Source: Lumbricus terrestris
Lineage: Eukaryota; Annelida; Clitellata; Crassiclitellata; Lumbricidae
Length of the DNA stretch: 64,000 nucleotides
Direction: 5' to 3'
NCBI GenBank assembly: GCA_949752735.1
Contig: OX457037.1
Span: forward strand, 68,819,755-68,883,754
In this document: in pieces, positions 23,501 to 38,500 of the stretch
Layout: each line of letters starts with the position of its first letter
How positions within the stretch are numbered: the first letter of the stretch is position 1
Translations under genes and position numbers: made by a program
The notes under the pieces: generated by a model
Databases searched by the model: none
What the model was told of the DNA's origin: nothing
Seen by the model: the letters and a program-made list of their open reading frames with translations, nothing else

Positions 23501-26500
23501 TGAATGGACTCAGATCCTCGTCTGCAAATGGAAGGAACTTGTGAAGAAGGAAGTACAGCACGATCCCACTAAACGACCAATCAAAACGGTTTATTCGACT
23601 TTGAGCATTATTTCATTTGGGGGATGTTCAAACACCCAAAACACCCCTATAGCGACGGCCTTGCGTCAACCAATGACCAGGAGTTATTGCAATTAGAATT
23701 TGGAAGCTTTTAATTATTTAATATAAAGCGCCTTTCCAATAAAGCTCATTTGAGACGTCACTATGCTGGACTAACTGCACATACAATATACATATATATA
23801 TATATAAGCTTGTAAGTCCGACGTCCTTAGGTCCATTAAAATATAATTATATGACCCATTTATTAGGCTATAGGGTGCATGTCATGAGCGATCGCACATA
23901 TACACTCTTAATAAAAATACGCTAGAGCCTAACATAGTTTCCCACGTTAGAATTTTTTAGCAAAGTAATACGTCCCCTCAGACGTAGTGAACGTCTGCGC
24001 CTGTTATCTAGGCAAATTTTTAACATATTGCACTACGTCAATCTAGTCCACGCTCATATCTTACATACTTACTACGTTAGGTTCCAGTTTCTATGTTTCC
24101 ATATCTAATATAGTCCAGGCACTATCTCGCGAATTTGGCGACTAGAAGTTTGTGAAATAATTTTAGAAAGCAACCTATTCGACATTTTATAAATTATGCA
24201 ATGCCTTCATTATGAGAATAAACGTGTATAGCATTATTTAAGCAAGTTTGCAACTGTTGAATAGGCGTTAAGTAGTGCGCATGAATACACCAGGTGACTG
24301 AGGTGAGTCATCCCTCTTCCGCGGGAGAACAATGACGGGCCCAGTCTCGCTGCGGTTAATCTGGCCCACGCTCTTATCTAACGTATAATTCTACGTCAAC
24401 TTCCATTCATTGCACCTAACCACATCCTTGTATGGTTCCATTTTTAAAATATAGTCCAGGCGCAACATTGCCAATTTGCGACTATAAGTTTGTGAAATAA
24501 TTTTAGAAAGCAAGCTATTGAACATTCTATAAATTATGCAATGCTTTCATGTAGGAAAATAAACGTGGACAGCATTATTAAAGCAAGTTTGCGATTGTTG
24601 TACAGGCGTTAGCAGAGCGCATAAATACACCCTGTGAATCATTCCTCTTTCGCGGGAGAAGGATGATGGGCCTTAGCCTCGATGTGGCCTGCGGCCATTT
24701 TGAACACAAAAATTTCCATAAGGAATAAGCAAAACATGGGCCTACAGTTACCGTAATATAATAAAAACACTTACCAGAAAAGTAAACATGGTGCCCAGTT
24801 GGCAGTGCAATGCGTGAAATAGGGCATTAATGCTCACCTGGTTAACAAAACTGTTTAGCCGAATCGGTTAAGTAAGTAAGTAAGTCAGAATATTCTTTCT
24901 TTTGTGGAGCGGGTCGTGGTGGGGCAACGGAATGAATTTTGGTGAGGCACAAAGTGGGGCCGGGGTGGGTCCAGAGTGGGGGCGACGTTGGAAGGTGGGC
25001 ATGGCGATAAACCGAAATTTGCTCCAAAAGGTGGAGTCAGAGTGGGGCGGCGTTGCAGGGTGGGTGGGACGAAAAACAGTAATTTACTCCAGAAGGTGGA
25101 TTTTGGTGGAGCAGGTATGAGGAAGGGTGGTGCGGACTTGAAGCGGGGTTCAAGCGGGCTCGAAGCGGGTGGAGTTTTGGGTGGACCGGTTGGCTCCAGG
25201 GTGGTGCGACGTTGGGGGTGGGGCAGGCGGAAAACCAAAATTTACTCCATAGAGTGGGGTTGGGTGGAAAATGGTTTGGGAATGGGGTTAGTCGGTCGTG
25301 TAATTAAATCGTTGAACGATCCCTAAACTTATAAAGTTCCACTCAAAAACAAAATGCAAGGGCGCCAACTCATTCACGAGAGTCGCAGTTGAACCAGATA
25401 AGTTGTTCAAAGAGTAGTTTTAAAAAGGAAGATCGAATCCGTTTGTCATAAGGTCGGCTTGTTGCTGTTTAACGAAACTGCCATAACAAAGATGATTATA
25501 GCTGCCCTTCCCTTTATCCAGTCTCGGAACTGGTACTGTCAGAGTACAAACAGTGGCGGAATTGTTGCAATCAGTGGTCAGAATAAGCGGCTGTTTTAGC
25601 AGTGCCGTGTTTAAGCTTCTTCCAGTGTCTGTGCAAAGTGTTACAACAGGGACAAAGTGCCGTTCAGCAGTCTTACAAGATTAGTCATTTACAAAAACCC
25701 ACTGTTCAATAGGCTAGCCTATATACGTGGTTTGTTGGCTGTGTCGGGACAGTAGGCTAAGCAAGCACGCAACGTTTGTGAACTTAGTGAAATTAATGTT
25801 TTCTTACACTTAGCTGATTTTACAAAAGGTTTAGGCCTAAGTAACACTGAGACTTGCAAAAGACATCTGGCCAACGGCAACAAACCCTCGACTAACGGAC
25901 ATTCGAATGGACCTATGTTAACCACGGCCCTGTGTTTTAGACAATGCTCTTTTGTAGTTCGGGAAATTTAAAATGGGCAACTGGATGAATCTGAAAATGA
26001 ATCGTGAAGAGATGAGACCGGTTTTGAGTAGAAAGCCTGAAGTATGATAGACAGAGGAATAAGAGTCAAATGATCGGTTGTGCGACCACCTTGGAAACAC
26101 TCTTTTGGACAGCCCGTGTGACTTAAAAAGTGCTCGTGAATAAACTGGCGTCTTGCGCTTGACTTTCAAGCGGCTGTAAAGAAATTTGGGGATTAATTAT
26201 TACAGCGTTTGCAGACATTTAATCAAAAAAGTAAACATTGCCATATTTTGTTGACCCTGTTAAGTGTGTAAAGGCGCTAAAGTAATGTTCAATCTGGCGG
26301 AAGCGGTTGAAAATGGTGGCTGTTGGCGCATTTTGTTACTTCGTTTTTACAAATGTGTTTCAATGTCGTGGAATAATATATAAAAGTGAAACTCAACTCG
26401 TCCGCTTGTGTTTGTGGGTACGAACTAACAATATTTTTGTGCTTTACTGTCGTTTTGGTGTGTTTGTCTCTACTGTGTCTTTTAGTGCAGTGAACGGCCT

Positions 26501-29500
26501 TGTACGTGTAGGCTATCTAGTCGCTGTACTGATGGATGGTGCATCATTCATGAGGGTGGGGTAATCCCGAAGACTGCATGCCCGTCCATGTAGACGCTAT
26601 GGCCGCCCAAGAAAATGATAAATTAGAGCTCTGTGACCTTAGCTTCGAATTTTATATTTACTCGCATTTACTGCATATTTTCCCTCATTTATAATTTTAT
26701 TAGCTTGTCTGTTTTACTTAGATCTCGCGCTTATTACTAAGTTAGTGCGCGCATTGTATCATGGTATGCGGCTTATAGGTCGCAGTGCTCTATTTTACCT
26801 AAGTCGTTGGCAACCATATTGCTTTGTATGCAGGTACGCTGTCTTCGGGATTACCGAGGGTGGTTTTTCAAGGGTAAACGTGTATTTTAGCGTCGTAAAT
26901 TATTTTCACCCATATAACGGCACAAAAAAACGTCGTAAATTATTTCTGATAACGTACATTTCACCAACCGATGCAACAGCACACTTAAAATTTGGTAAGG
27001 AGAATAATATTGACAGAAAATATGTTTTTAAAATGTCACATTTCCCATGCGAAATCGCCGTTCGAATCGTCATTGAACCACAACATTTGCCCGGAAGTTG
27101 GGGTAAGCGCGCAAACCATCGACGTATATTGGTCCATGCGACTATAAATAACGTGTACGTCAAGACTTCGGCCTAAGTTTAAAATGAGAAATGGAAGCTG
27201 GATGAAGGTATTTCTAGATTTGAAATAGAGGTCGGATTGATGAAACAACGCTTAAGTAATGGAAGCTGGATGATTGTATTCGTATATCTGAAATAGAAGC
27301 TGGGTTGATGAAGATAACGGGCGAGAAATAGAAGCTGGGTTAATAAAAAATGTTATAGCTTAAATTGGAGCTGGATTGATGAAAATGTTGTTGATTAAAG
27401 TGGAGCTGGATGGATAAGGGTCTTCTTAATTATATTGGAGGTGGATTTATGGAAATGTTCCCGATTAAATAGGAGCTGGACTGATGAAAAATAATAATTA
27501 TTGAAACAGAAGTTGGATTCATAAAACATCTGATGCAATTGAAAAAGCTGGACCTTTACTTACTTACTTACTTATTTTTGCCGGCTGTCTTATTGCGCAC
27601 TTGCCGCACGCAACTTCCGGAAAGGGTCAGATTCGAATAACAACTTCGATCGACGGTTTGTTATGACAAAATATTACAATTTTTCAATCGATTTCCTTCT
27701 TCTTAACAAATTCTAAGTATAATAATACATCAGTTAGGCAATAGCACGTTGGCAGAAGTTTTTTAAGACGCTTTTTGTGCCATTATAAACGTTAAAATAA
27801 TTTACGACGCTAAAATACACGTTTACCTTTTCAAGCATCTGTCCAGGACCTTTTGTGTGTTTTTTCCAGGCACTTAAACGACACATGGACCATTTGCTAC
27901 CATGTGGACTGGCCTCCCCTCTTTACGTTGTTCCGTCATTTCTATAATGTAGATAGACGAGTGCATGGGCTCGGTCGCCGATTTGCGGTCAACAAATATG
28001 GTCTGAGTCCGGTATAAGTCAAACCAAGGAGACCATTATCATTGCGCTAAAACAATTCTTAAAACGGTGTGTGCTCGTTATGCCATTGGAATGTGTGTAC
28101 ATATAGCAAGAGTGAATCTTCATTGCAGTGAAATTTGAATTTAAATGCGAAATTACTCTGGTTTTGTGAAGATTTATGATTTATAACATAAAAAAATCAC
28201 ATTGGAAATAGGCGCGTTTGAACACATGCGTACATATTTATAGGTAATTAAGACAATTTTGACATTCATAGTGCATGTGTACCTCTATTATACCCGTACC
28301 GACCGCTGTGATGATTGTCTGTTTCTATATCTATTCGTGCATTTCTCACTTCTCAGAACCAATTTCTTCCCTACCAATACTTGCACGGGGAGTGGTATAC
28401 ACTGAATGTGCACTGTTGTGAGGGTTGGTGCATAAATTACATTACCTAAACAAGCACCAGTTGTCAGAAATGATTGCATCAACCTCGATTTTTGTTGTTG
28501 TAGTGATGCTTATTCTGAAAGATTAGAGGTTTATCACCCACTACAACTACCCAGGTATCCATCAGTGCTTTCTCCATTATTTTGCTGGCATATGCTGAAT
28601 TGTAGTGAGACTGTAGCTCAGTATTTGGAGTAATCTTGGTGTTGATTTTTGTCACTAAGATGTTAATATTTTTTTTTGAAATATATGTAAACATGTACAT
28701 CGGCTCATTGCTGATATGCAGGAGATAACAACAGGGCAGCCACAGATTGGGAATTAATAGAATCATTTATAAGGCACAAATTAATATGACTTAATAAATT
28801 ATAAATATACTATTATGGTGATTAATCATGGATGATTATGACGATGATGATTATAAACTTGTACTTTAGTTTTCTTGTAAAAATTTTGCTTTGATTGAAT
28901 TTTTTAAATAATGGAGATAATAGTAAAAAATATTGCATTAATATTAATAATAGTAATGATTATACATTTTAATAATAGTCACGCTTTAATGCCTCAAGTA
29001 TTGTGAAATTCTTTGTGCAATATGACGGATATGAGAACTGTAAAACCATATATATGCATTATATCCTAGACCCTTAATGGCTTATTCTGTCTCTGTCAAC
29101 TTAAAAAATAGTTATAGTAACTTTGTTTATAATAATGATAATAATTATATGGTTTTAATATTGATGGTAGCGCTATTAAATTGTAATGGTTTTGAATTAA
29201 TTTGTAGCTGCCCAGAATTCGACACTGGTGATGAAGCACAGAGGACAAGCATACCATGATAGCGGCCATATGTGTGAGAAGCAAGTTGCTCTTTTGTTAC
29301 TCTTCTTCCTAGTGCTATTCTCTTGCCAAATGTGTTAATGTTTTGCATTGTAATATATGAATTTATGTTTATTTATGTATGTATGTATGTATGTATGTAT
29401 GTATGTATGTATTTAATCACTATGTATGTATGTATGTATGTATACATGTCAAACTGCTTCTAAGGTCTTTTTCATATGAACATCTTTGACATTTCTGTGT

Positions 29501-32500
29501 TAGTATATTAGTATTGTTATTATTATTTTGTTCCTATTTATTATTAGTATAATATTATTATTATTAATATTATTATTTTTATTATTATGGTATGGGAAGC
29601 GCTGATGTGTGTCCAGACGGACGTGACATCGCATTCACAGCTCGTGGAGCAATGGCAATGTTCCACAGAGGCAGATGACATTCCCTCCTTGAAGTGCCAC
29701 CGATATCTGCTGCTCAATTCTTGCTGGTCACCCATCTACCTTAATAGGGCGTCTTAACCGGGTCATGCGCTCTGCTGCTCGGCTTATTGGTCATATCCCA
29801 AAATTTGCCCCGATATCTCCCTACATGCGTGATGTTCTGCACTGGCTTCCAGTCTCGCAACGCATCTCGTACAGGATAGCAGCACTTGTTTGGCGGTCCC
29901 TAATTGGTAGTGCTCCTTCCTACTTATCTGATCTCTGTCACCCTGTCTCTGTCGTAGCCTCCCGTCGAGCTTTGCGCTCTTCGACCAATGGGGGCTGCTG
30001 GTTCCTCGAACCCGCTCTGCTACCAGACAGCGTCGAGCCTTCTCGGTTATTGGCCCGACCACAGGGAATGGGCTCCCGCTTGCACTGCGCTTACTGCTTC
30101 GGAATAATTTGCCTGCTTTCTACAAGTTGCTCAAGACCTATCTTTTTGGCTGTGTATGGACTGGGAGCGCCTCTGAGCAGGCTTCTTGAAGTGGCGCTAT
30201 ATAAGTTTTCGGAATGAATGAATGAATGAATCTGCTGGAACAGGTATGATGTCTCCGTTGTATCGTGGGTAGCGGCAGATATTCGATTCCACAGCTCAAT
30301 TATTATTATTATTATTATAGTAGAAATTTCCATGTGCATACGTTACTTATATTTACTTTTATGTTTGTATATGCACTTGTTATAGTGCCCCTTTAAGCTC
30401 ACTACTCATAGGCGCTCCATACTACAGCATGGACACTGCATCGTAGTTTCACGCCGAAGTGCTGAGAAATTGTGAGTGAAGGACTTGCCCAAGGTCTATA
30501 ACGTGGCGACTTGAGGTGGATTTGAACCTGCAACCCTTCAGCTGCAAGGCGACGAACACACAACTTCACCACCGCACCCCACTATGCACTTTCTTTTTGT
30601 GTGTATTTCAAGCAGTAGGATTTTCTTCTAAACGTCTTTGAAATTTCTGTGCTAGTACATTGTTCCAGGCTATATTCTAATGAGGTCTATAATAAAAATC
30701 CATGTACGTTGTACATACATGAATGTGTGTATGCATATATATTCATGGGTATGTTTTATGTAAGCAGGTGTGCACCTGATTGTTATGATGCTTTTTAAGT
30801 GTCTCAGAAAAACTTCATGTGCATGACTGTGTAACTGATCTAAGTGCTTGCTGAATAGAGAGAAATGAAGCAGTATATTAATGCGATGGAGGACTGTTCC
30901 AGCCTCCAGATGAAAGGTCCAGACTCCAAATGCATGAGAATGCGCAATGAATATGGGAGTGTATTAATTGCATTTCCTTTGACTTGGAGTATGTAAAAGA
31001 TAAAATGTTTTATAATTGTTTAATTTACATTTTTTGCAGCCACCAAAATTGACATGTATCTGTTGTTGGAAAGACTGCAAGAATACCAAAGTCTTCACTC
31101 AACGTTTCCCTATAGTCTGGCTTCACACAGGGTAAATTCCTCTTTCTCCAGACGTACTCTTGCTGAACATTTACGTAGGACCTTTTATGATGCTTATGTT
31201 ACCTGTTAAAATGTTTCTACATGCCCGGTAATCTGTCTATGCACGAAATATACGGTAGTGCCACTGTTACGTGTGATATATAGTGCCAATGTTTACGTGT
31301 GAGATAGAGTACCACTGTTACGCGTGAGATAGAGTGCCACTGTAACGTGTGATATATAGAGCCGTTTAGGGTTTGGTAAAATTTTTCCACACATTACCGT
31401 TCTATTCAAAATCTTTTCATTTTCTTGCTATGTAATTTTCTTCCTATCCTTTGTAACGTTCACTCACATAATTATTATTTGCTTATATATCAAGCCTAGA
31501 AATTTTTGTGTTTAGGCTATATTAAATATAAATCGTTTTGCTTTGCGGACATCTTTCAATATCTATTTGCTTACTTCTCGTGGGAAATGATCGCATATAA
31601 ATATATTAGACTTTGCACGTGCGCTATAGCATATGAATTTATAACCACCACTCGTATCAAACTGCATATAAGTGATCAGTAATAAGTGATCAGTTAATAA
31701 GTAATCCCAACTCTTTGCTGGCTAATAAATTTATTACGATGGTAAGACCTGTTAGAAGAATACGTATTCAAAGAATAGCCTATACACCTAGCATAAATTG
31801 CACTATTTATGCCCTACGAATGGCCTCTACACCTAGCGTAAAATGCGCTATGCCATAACTACCACCCCAGTTTATAAACTTTTTAGATTCTGTTATGGTG
31901 GTTTTGGTGATGATGATGATGATGCATATTTCCAGATTTGCAGTGATGTGTGTACATTAGGGCCATGAGTCTTAAGCTTGACTTGGCCCTTCTTAAAGAA
32001 AGATTTCCCTACTTTACTTTCCAATCAAGTGTTCGAGACCTTGGAGTAGTCCTGGACAGTATGCTTACCTTTGCTCCACACATTGCCAGTCTCACTCGCT
32101 CTTCCTACTTTCATCTCAGGCGGCTTAGGGCAATCCGTCGCTCTGTCTCCTCCTCTGTTTTTACTTCAATTGTTCATGCCTTCGTCTGTTCCCGAGTTGA
32201 CTATTGTAATTCGCTATTGGTTGGACTTCCTAAAGTTCGTCTCTCCCCTCTTCAGTCTGTCCTAAACTCTGCGGCCAGACTAATAGCCCGGCTTCCTCGC
32301 TATTCACACATCTCTGCTTTTATGTTTGACCATCTCCATTGGCTTCCCCTTATTGCTAGGATACAACTCAAAGTACTGACATTAATCTCCCGGTCATGTA
32401 CTGGCCGAGCTCCCATGTACCTCCGTGATCTCATCCATCTGCCGACCTCGGCCACTTCTCTCCGCCCCCTACGCTCCTTTGATCGGCATGATCTCTTCGT

Positions 32501-35500
32501 CCCGCGAGCCAGGACTGCCTTAGCTAAAAAGCGTGCCTTTGCTTTCATTGGACCGGCATTGTGGAACCAGCTTTCTCCTTCAACTCGTTCCTCCTTATTA
32601 ACTGGTGGGCCTAATGCCTCTTTTCGGTGTCTCAAGACTACTTTTTTCTCTCTTGGTCTAACGTACTGGGAGCGCCTCTGATTGGTGTGCACTGCGAGAG
32701 GCGCTTTATAAATTTATAAATACAATACAATACAATACAATGAGTGTAAATCAACTGCGATTAAGTTCATTTAATGAAATGGATGCATTGAAAGAGTCTA
32801 TAAGCATTTTTACTTTTAAACAATTGCATTTCCATTTGAAAATATCTATGTTAGAATGATTCAACTCTTATAGGTAGATCACTTTTTGGTTGTATATAAA
32901 TGGTTTGGTTGTATGTTTAATTGTTTATATATATATATTATATATTAGCTGGGGTACATGGCGTTGCCGATTCGACCCGCTACGGCCACAACCTCACCAC
33001 ACAACACCCCCACCACACTCCGACCTCTACCGGTACGCCACCCGAGAAATTGAGGTTTCAGGAAAATTTCCACACCTATCCCACCCCCGCTTCCCCAACC
33101 CCTCCCACCACCCCAACTCCACCCCACCTCATCCCCTCCACCCCACCCAACCCCTCCACCCCTCGACCCCCCATCTCCTCCCACTGGTGTTTAGTTAGGA
33201 ATCTGCCTTTGGTTGTTGGATCTAAAGTCCCTGAGGCTGATGAACACTGGCAGCTCCTTCTCTCTCTTCTTGATATTCTGGATATCATATTTGCACCTGT
33301 TTTAACTCATGGACAGTCTAACATGTTATCTTACCTGATTCAGGATCATCACTGTTGCTTCAAAGTGTTGTACTCTTCTGAGAAACGTTTGCCCAAACAT
33401 CACTTCCTTGTGCATTACCCTGATTTCATTCACAAATTTGGACCATTGTCACAGTATTGGTGCATGCGTTTTGAAGCTAAGCACCGTTTTGGAAAAGAAC
33501 TGGCACACACTGTTCGCAATTTCAAAAACATATGCAAAACCATTGCGGACAGAACTCAAATGGAGTTGGCACATTCATTGCTAAGCAATAAACTATTCCG
33601 TTCTGAGCATGTTGTTGTTTGTTGCACTTCAGTATTGCTTAATACGCTCGAACATGAGCTGTCATCTTGCATAAGTGGAGGCATTGGTTTCAGTTCTTGT
33701 GATGAAATTATCATTGCGAGCAGTGTTTTAATTGGTCACTATAAGTTCAAGCCTGGATGTTGTGTGGTGTTGAGGTCTGAAGAAGGTCAGCCAATATTTG
33801 GTGAAGTTATTGTTATGATTTCTGTTGACCCCGACATTTATTTTTTATGCAACGAAATGAAAACGCTGAATTATTTCACCCATTTTCATGCATACAATGT
33901 TGAGTTTAGTGGTCAAATGGTCATTAGAGTGTTCAGAAAAAAATAATTTTGCAAGAATCACATGCATAGGGTATTAAAGTGTGACATTTATGCACACAAT
34001 TAACCTACCAAAATTCTACATCCGTAGCTCAATGGCAAATGACCTCTCAACAGGGTGTAACTTCTTCAAATAGTGTGAAGAAAGCGATATTTGTGAAAAT
34101 TTCTGTTATTCTTTAGAAAATAGTTATCTGCTATTTCTCAGCTTTTCCAATCCATGATACTGTTATCCATAAATACTTATCTTACTTTATTTGCTTATAT
34201 TATTTATTTTTTGTTCTAGTAGGCCTAGGCATTATCTATAATTTATATTAAATGCTGATTGATGACGCTATTTATTGGGTAACTTGAACAGAAAACATCG
34301 CGCATCAGGAAAGGCACAAGTTGCCCTGACCAAAAGGCAGTGGGTAGGCCTATCAATGTCAACGATCCTATTCTGTGCACAACTTCTGTATGAGGTTCCA
34401 AGACCAGCTCCTCCAATGAGCAAGGCATTATAGATGAATTCTGCCCTGTGACAACCCTTATTCATTTCGAAGGTAAGCTGCTGCTAGGTGATGAGAGTGC
34501 TAATGCTGATCGCATGGTGGTTGTTGTGCCTGGCTTAGGAATTGAAAAAAGCGTCTAACCATTCCAAACTGTCTGGCTCTGAAACTGGTTTCCTAATGTG
34601 GAATAAAATTGCTGAAATACTAAGAGATGAGGAAAGGGTATCAGAATGGTTGGCTTGGTTGACACAATCAGTCGTAACACAGAAGTTCACAGTGGCACAA
34701 TAGGCGTTGTTCAAAAGGTCTTTGACAAACGCCTATGATTCTTGTTTGCAGACATCACAGGTCTGAATTAATTGCAGCATGCAGTTTTTGATTTACTCTT
34801 TGTCTCCAATGGGCTTCGAATTGCGGTTTCGGCAGGTTCAGACTCAGTTTCCTCTCACTAACCGTAACAAATTTGTTTCTCTTTGTAAGGATACAAAAGG
34901 TTGTTCTCTGGGTTACAGTGAGAAAGTATGGCTAGAGCAGAACCACCAAGCTGTAGTTCAGCTTTATGTGAGGTAGTCCATATTGGTGATGTTGACAGCA
35001 TCCAATTAAGTCTAAATGGTGCATATCAAAGGGCATTTAATAGTGCTTGAAGATACATCTTTTCCGATGAATTTCGCTCTGTATGTTGAGACATGGTTCA
35101 CTGCACCCATCACCTATGATGCTCTTTACAATAATTATATGAATGCTGTACAACATGGAACAATTTCATAGCATTGAGACCCAAACTTCAGATGTAGCCG
35201 TTCACAAAATGAAAAGGCTTCTCTGGTATTATATGTCAGCGAAGAATTGGCAGGACTGTCACTTTTTCTGACATGGTCTTAGCTGACGAGAAGAAACAGT
35301 TTCCGCATTACGTAAGCCACAGATGAAAACTGATTTAAAGATTGCTGATCCAAAAACCTTCAGGACATTTCAGGAGAAAAGTTTATCCGAGTTCGTGACA
35401 CAGCAATCGATGCATCTATATGCTACTTCCAAAGTCGGTCAAGATTTTATCTCTTATGATCCCAAAATGTGCATTAGATGAGAAGGTTAGCGGCAATGAC

Positions 35501-38500
35501 ATTCCAAGAACACCGTTGCTACACTTTCTGTTATTAGGCCTAATGACTTTGGTGGGCGTGCAGTAAAGTTAGCAACTAGGCCTAATTTTAACTTGGCCCT
35601 CACACATGATGAGTTGCAACATCAGCTAATCTTCCAAGTGGCTGAACACCACCGATAGCCTACTGCTACGCCGTAGATTTTGACTCTTCAGTTACAGTTA
35701 GCCATTATTTTGATATCGGCAACATAAACGCAACTACTTTGTATTGTTTCACATTACTGCAACACACTTTTATGTTTGACCATCTTCATTGGCTTTCCTT
35801 ATTGCTCGGATTCAACTCAAAGTTCTGGCACAAATTTACTTGCTGAGCTATCAAGCACGTATGTTACCTCATCCGTCTGCTGGCCTTTGTCACTTCTCTT
35901 CGCCCTCTCCGCTCCTTTGACTGGCACGATCTCCTCGTCCCGCGAGCTGTAGGACCACCATTGTTAAAGCTCGGGCCTTTGTTCTCAATGGCCTGCACTG
36001 TGGAACCAGTTTCATCCTTCAACGCATTTCTCCTTATAAACTGGTGGCCCAAGTGCCTCTATTCATTGTCTTAAAACCACTTATTACTCTCTTGGTCTAA
36101 TGCACTTGGAGCGCCTCTGATTGGCGTGCACTGTGAGAGGCGCTGTATAAATGTATAGACATGATACAATACAATGTCTTGTTTGTTTACTGTAGTCTGT
36201 AGTCTATTGTGTGGCAGTAAATGATACAATGCATTAAATTCGTGATTTTTTTAATTTTGAAGAAAAATCGCACTTTTTGAAAACTTCACTCGCTTTGAGA
36301 GGTCACTTAACATGATCCCAAAGCCAAAATATTTCACTAAGTAGTTCAGAACACCAAATGTCACAAATCCAGAGGGTATGCGAGGTGATTATTTGAAATT
36401 ATTTTTTCACCATAGGAAAGCTGAACACTCTAATGGTCATTCAAAAGTCCACTTCATTGAAGGATCATCATCCACTTTGTATGCACAAAGTTGTTAGTCT
36501 TGGTAAAGAACTTGTTTTAATAGCTCCAAGGTACAAAATTATTTGAATGTGTACAAAATTATGTGGGTGTGTGTGTCTGAAAAACGGCTGTTAGTGTTCT
36601 TAGAAATGTATTTATTAATTTACAAATATGTAACTTTGTTATTTGATTAAATAAGTTAATTTTTATATCTATAACAAAAAATTTAACAATTGTAAACAAT
36701 GGTTAGTCACATATTTGGTTATTATTTTGTCTCTACACAATATCCAATTATTACGCACTGTAAAGGTAAAACTGTGAAACTGAAAATTCAGCAAGTTATC
36801 TCTACCCTTCTTAATGTTAGAGGTAAAATGTCATATTTGCTAAATGATTGCTAAGTATTATTGTAGAGCATCTTGCATTCTTCTCTATTGTTCGCCGCAC
36901 CGCTAACTGTGTAAATGAAACGATGGAATTGATTTAAATATGTAACAAGTTTGGTCAGACCAGCATAAATTATTTGATTAAAATTGCCAACAATTAGTAA
37001 GTTCATTATTAAATTAGACACCATAGTGTACAGTATATTAATTGTCCAAATAGTATTATGTGTATATATTGAATTTGCATAGGCGTATATTCTACGGATT
37101 TTTGGGAGTTTCAGTGTAATTATTCTTTTAATTTGTTACTGTTTCATACCATCTGGTGGTTTAATTCTAGATTGTAAGGTACAACATTTGCGTTTGCTAA
37201 CCATTTACTCGGTTTCAGGGAATATAAGTGTGGTGCACTGTATTCAACTGTTCATTGAATTATGTTCACCTATGCCTGACACTTTGTGACAGGGTCAATA
37301 TTTGTTATACATGACCAAGCAAGAATTGCGATTATTATTTTGGAAACTGACACACGTGGAACAAATAGACATTTGTGAAAGTAGAAGTTTCTTAGAGTAT
37401 TTAGTTGTCCGGCATGAAGTTTCGAGACAAACACAGATGTGTGTTCAAAAGCTGTTTGGATGGTGTTACTATGGCTGATCATACTTACGTGTGGTGTCTC
37501 AGTAACATGTGTTAAAATTTCTGGGTGCCGTGGGTGTGGTTTTGGAGACGTCGAATTTTTGGGAAAAGATTCCAAGCCATGATGGAAAGGTTAGAAACCT
37601 ACAGTTCCAGGGTGATGGGCTCTTTCTCTGTGGAGTAGTCCAATTCTGGCGCCACATACAAACTGGAGGGTCATCGTCAAACCTTCGACCAAACATTGGG
37701 TGATCATTGAGGAGGAAGCACGTGCTGGCATTTGGATGCTTTAGAGGTTAAAATATGATATTATTTGATTACATATCAGTTATAGTCAAACAGTAGCAGT
37801 GTAAAAGGATGCTCCATTATAAATGCTTTGCTGCCTTGAATAGGTTGAACTTCAAATGTGTGTAATGTGACTATCCTATGCACCTACTTCTATAAGGCAC
37901 TATATGGTTTATCTGTTGCTGGACTTGTGGTATTCAATTGGTTACCTCCACACGAGCGCCTGCTGCAAAATTCACAATCTAACACGTTCTATTGCAATCT
38001 TAAAATTGTCCTCTTTAACTGAAGTTGGGTCAGGACAGCTGATAAGTAGTATATTTGAAGGCGCCACATTAATTATTTGTAATAGACGAATGAATAGTAG
38101 CCGGTATTATGACTTCTGAGAGCTAATTTTCTTTTGACATTCTTGAAATTCTCCAAAATAGTTCGATAAATGATATTGCATTACAGGCTGAATTTAATGT
38201 TTATGAAAGGAGAGTTAACCCTTTCGTTCCCAATTTAATTCTGATCATTAAAAAAATATATTGTTCAGTTATTTCTAATCAATGACATAGTATAAAACAT
38301 AAAAAATAAAATTTTAATAAAAAAATAATTTTTTTATACATTTTTTGGTATGACTCCATTTGGCGTCTATGGTACTCAATGTCTCAATTTCGAAAACGAA
38401 CATATAATTCGCTTGACATAACACGCGCTCCCACACATACACAACGCACACACAAGCACACCCACACATACAAACACACATATACAGTACATGCATACAC

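Noticed and set aside
23472..23696. 74-codon plus-strand frame starting MREIEAMPAVEW
   Set aside because: Unrecognised, no splice context, lies in repeat-rich intron; insufficient support.
26745..27176. 143-codon plus-strand open frame
   Set aside because: It crosses the left end of a transposon with defined borders and resembles nothing; likely chance.
28288..28766. Minus-strand frames of 64 and 95 codons
   Set aside because: They overlap out of frame, show no known motif and have AT-rich drifted composition.
32945..33195. Proline-rich N-terminal extension of the tnp2-like frame
   Set aside because: Composition and start (AGCTGGGGTAC) match an interspersed C-rich repeat found also at 43533 and 40149; in-frame by accident.
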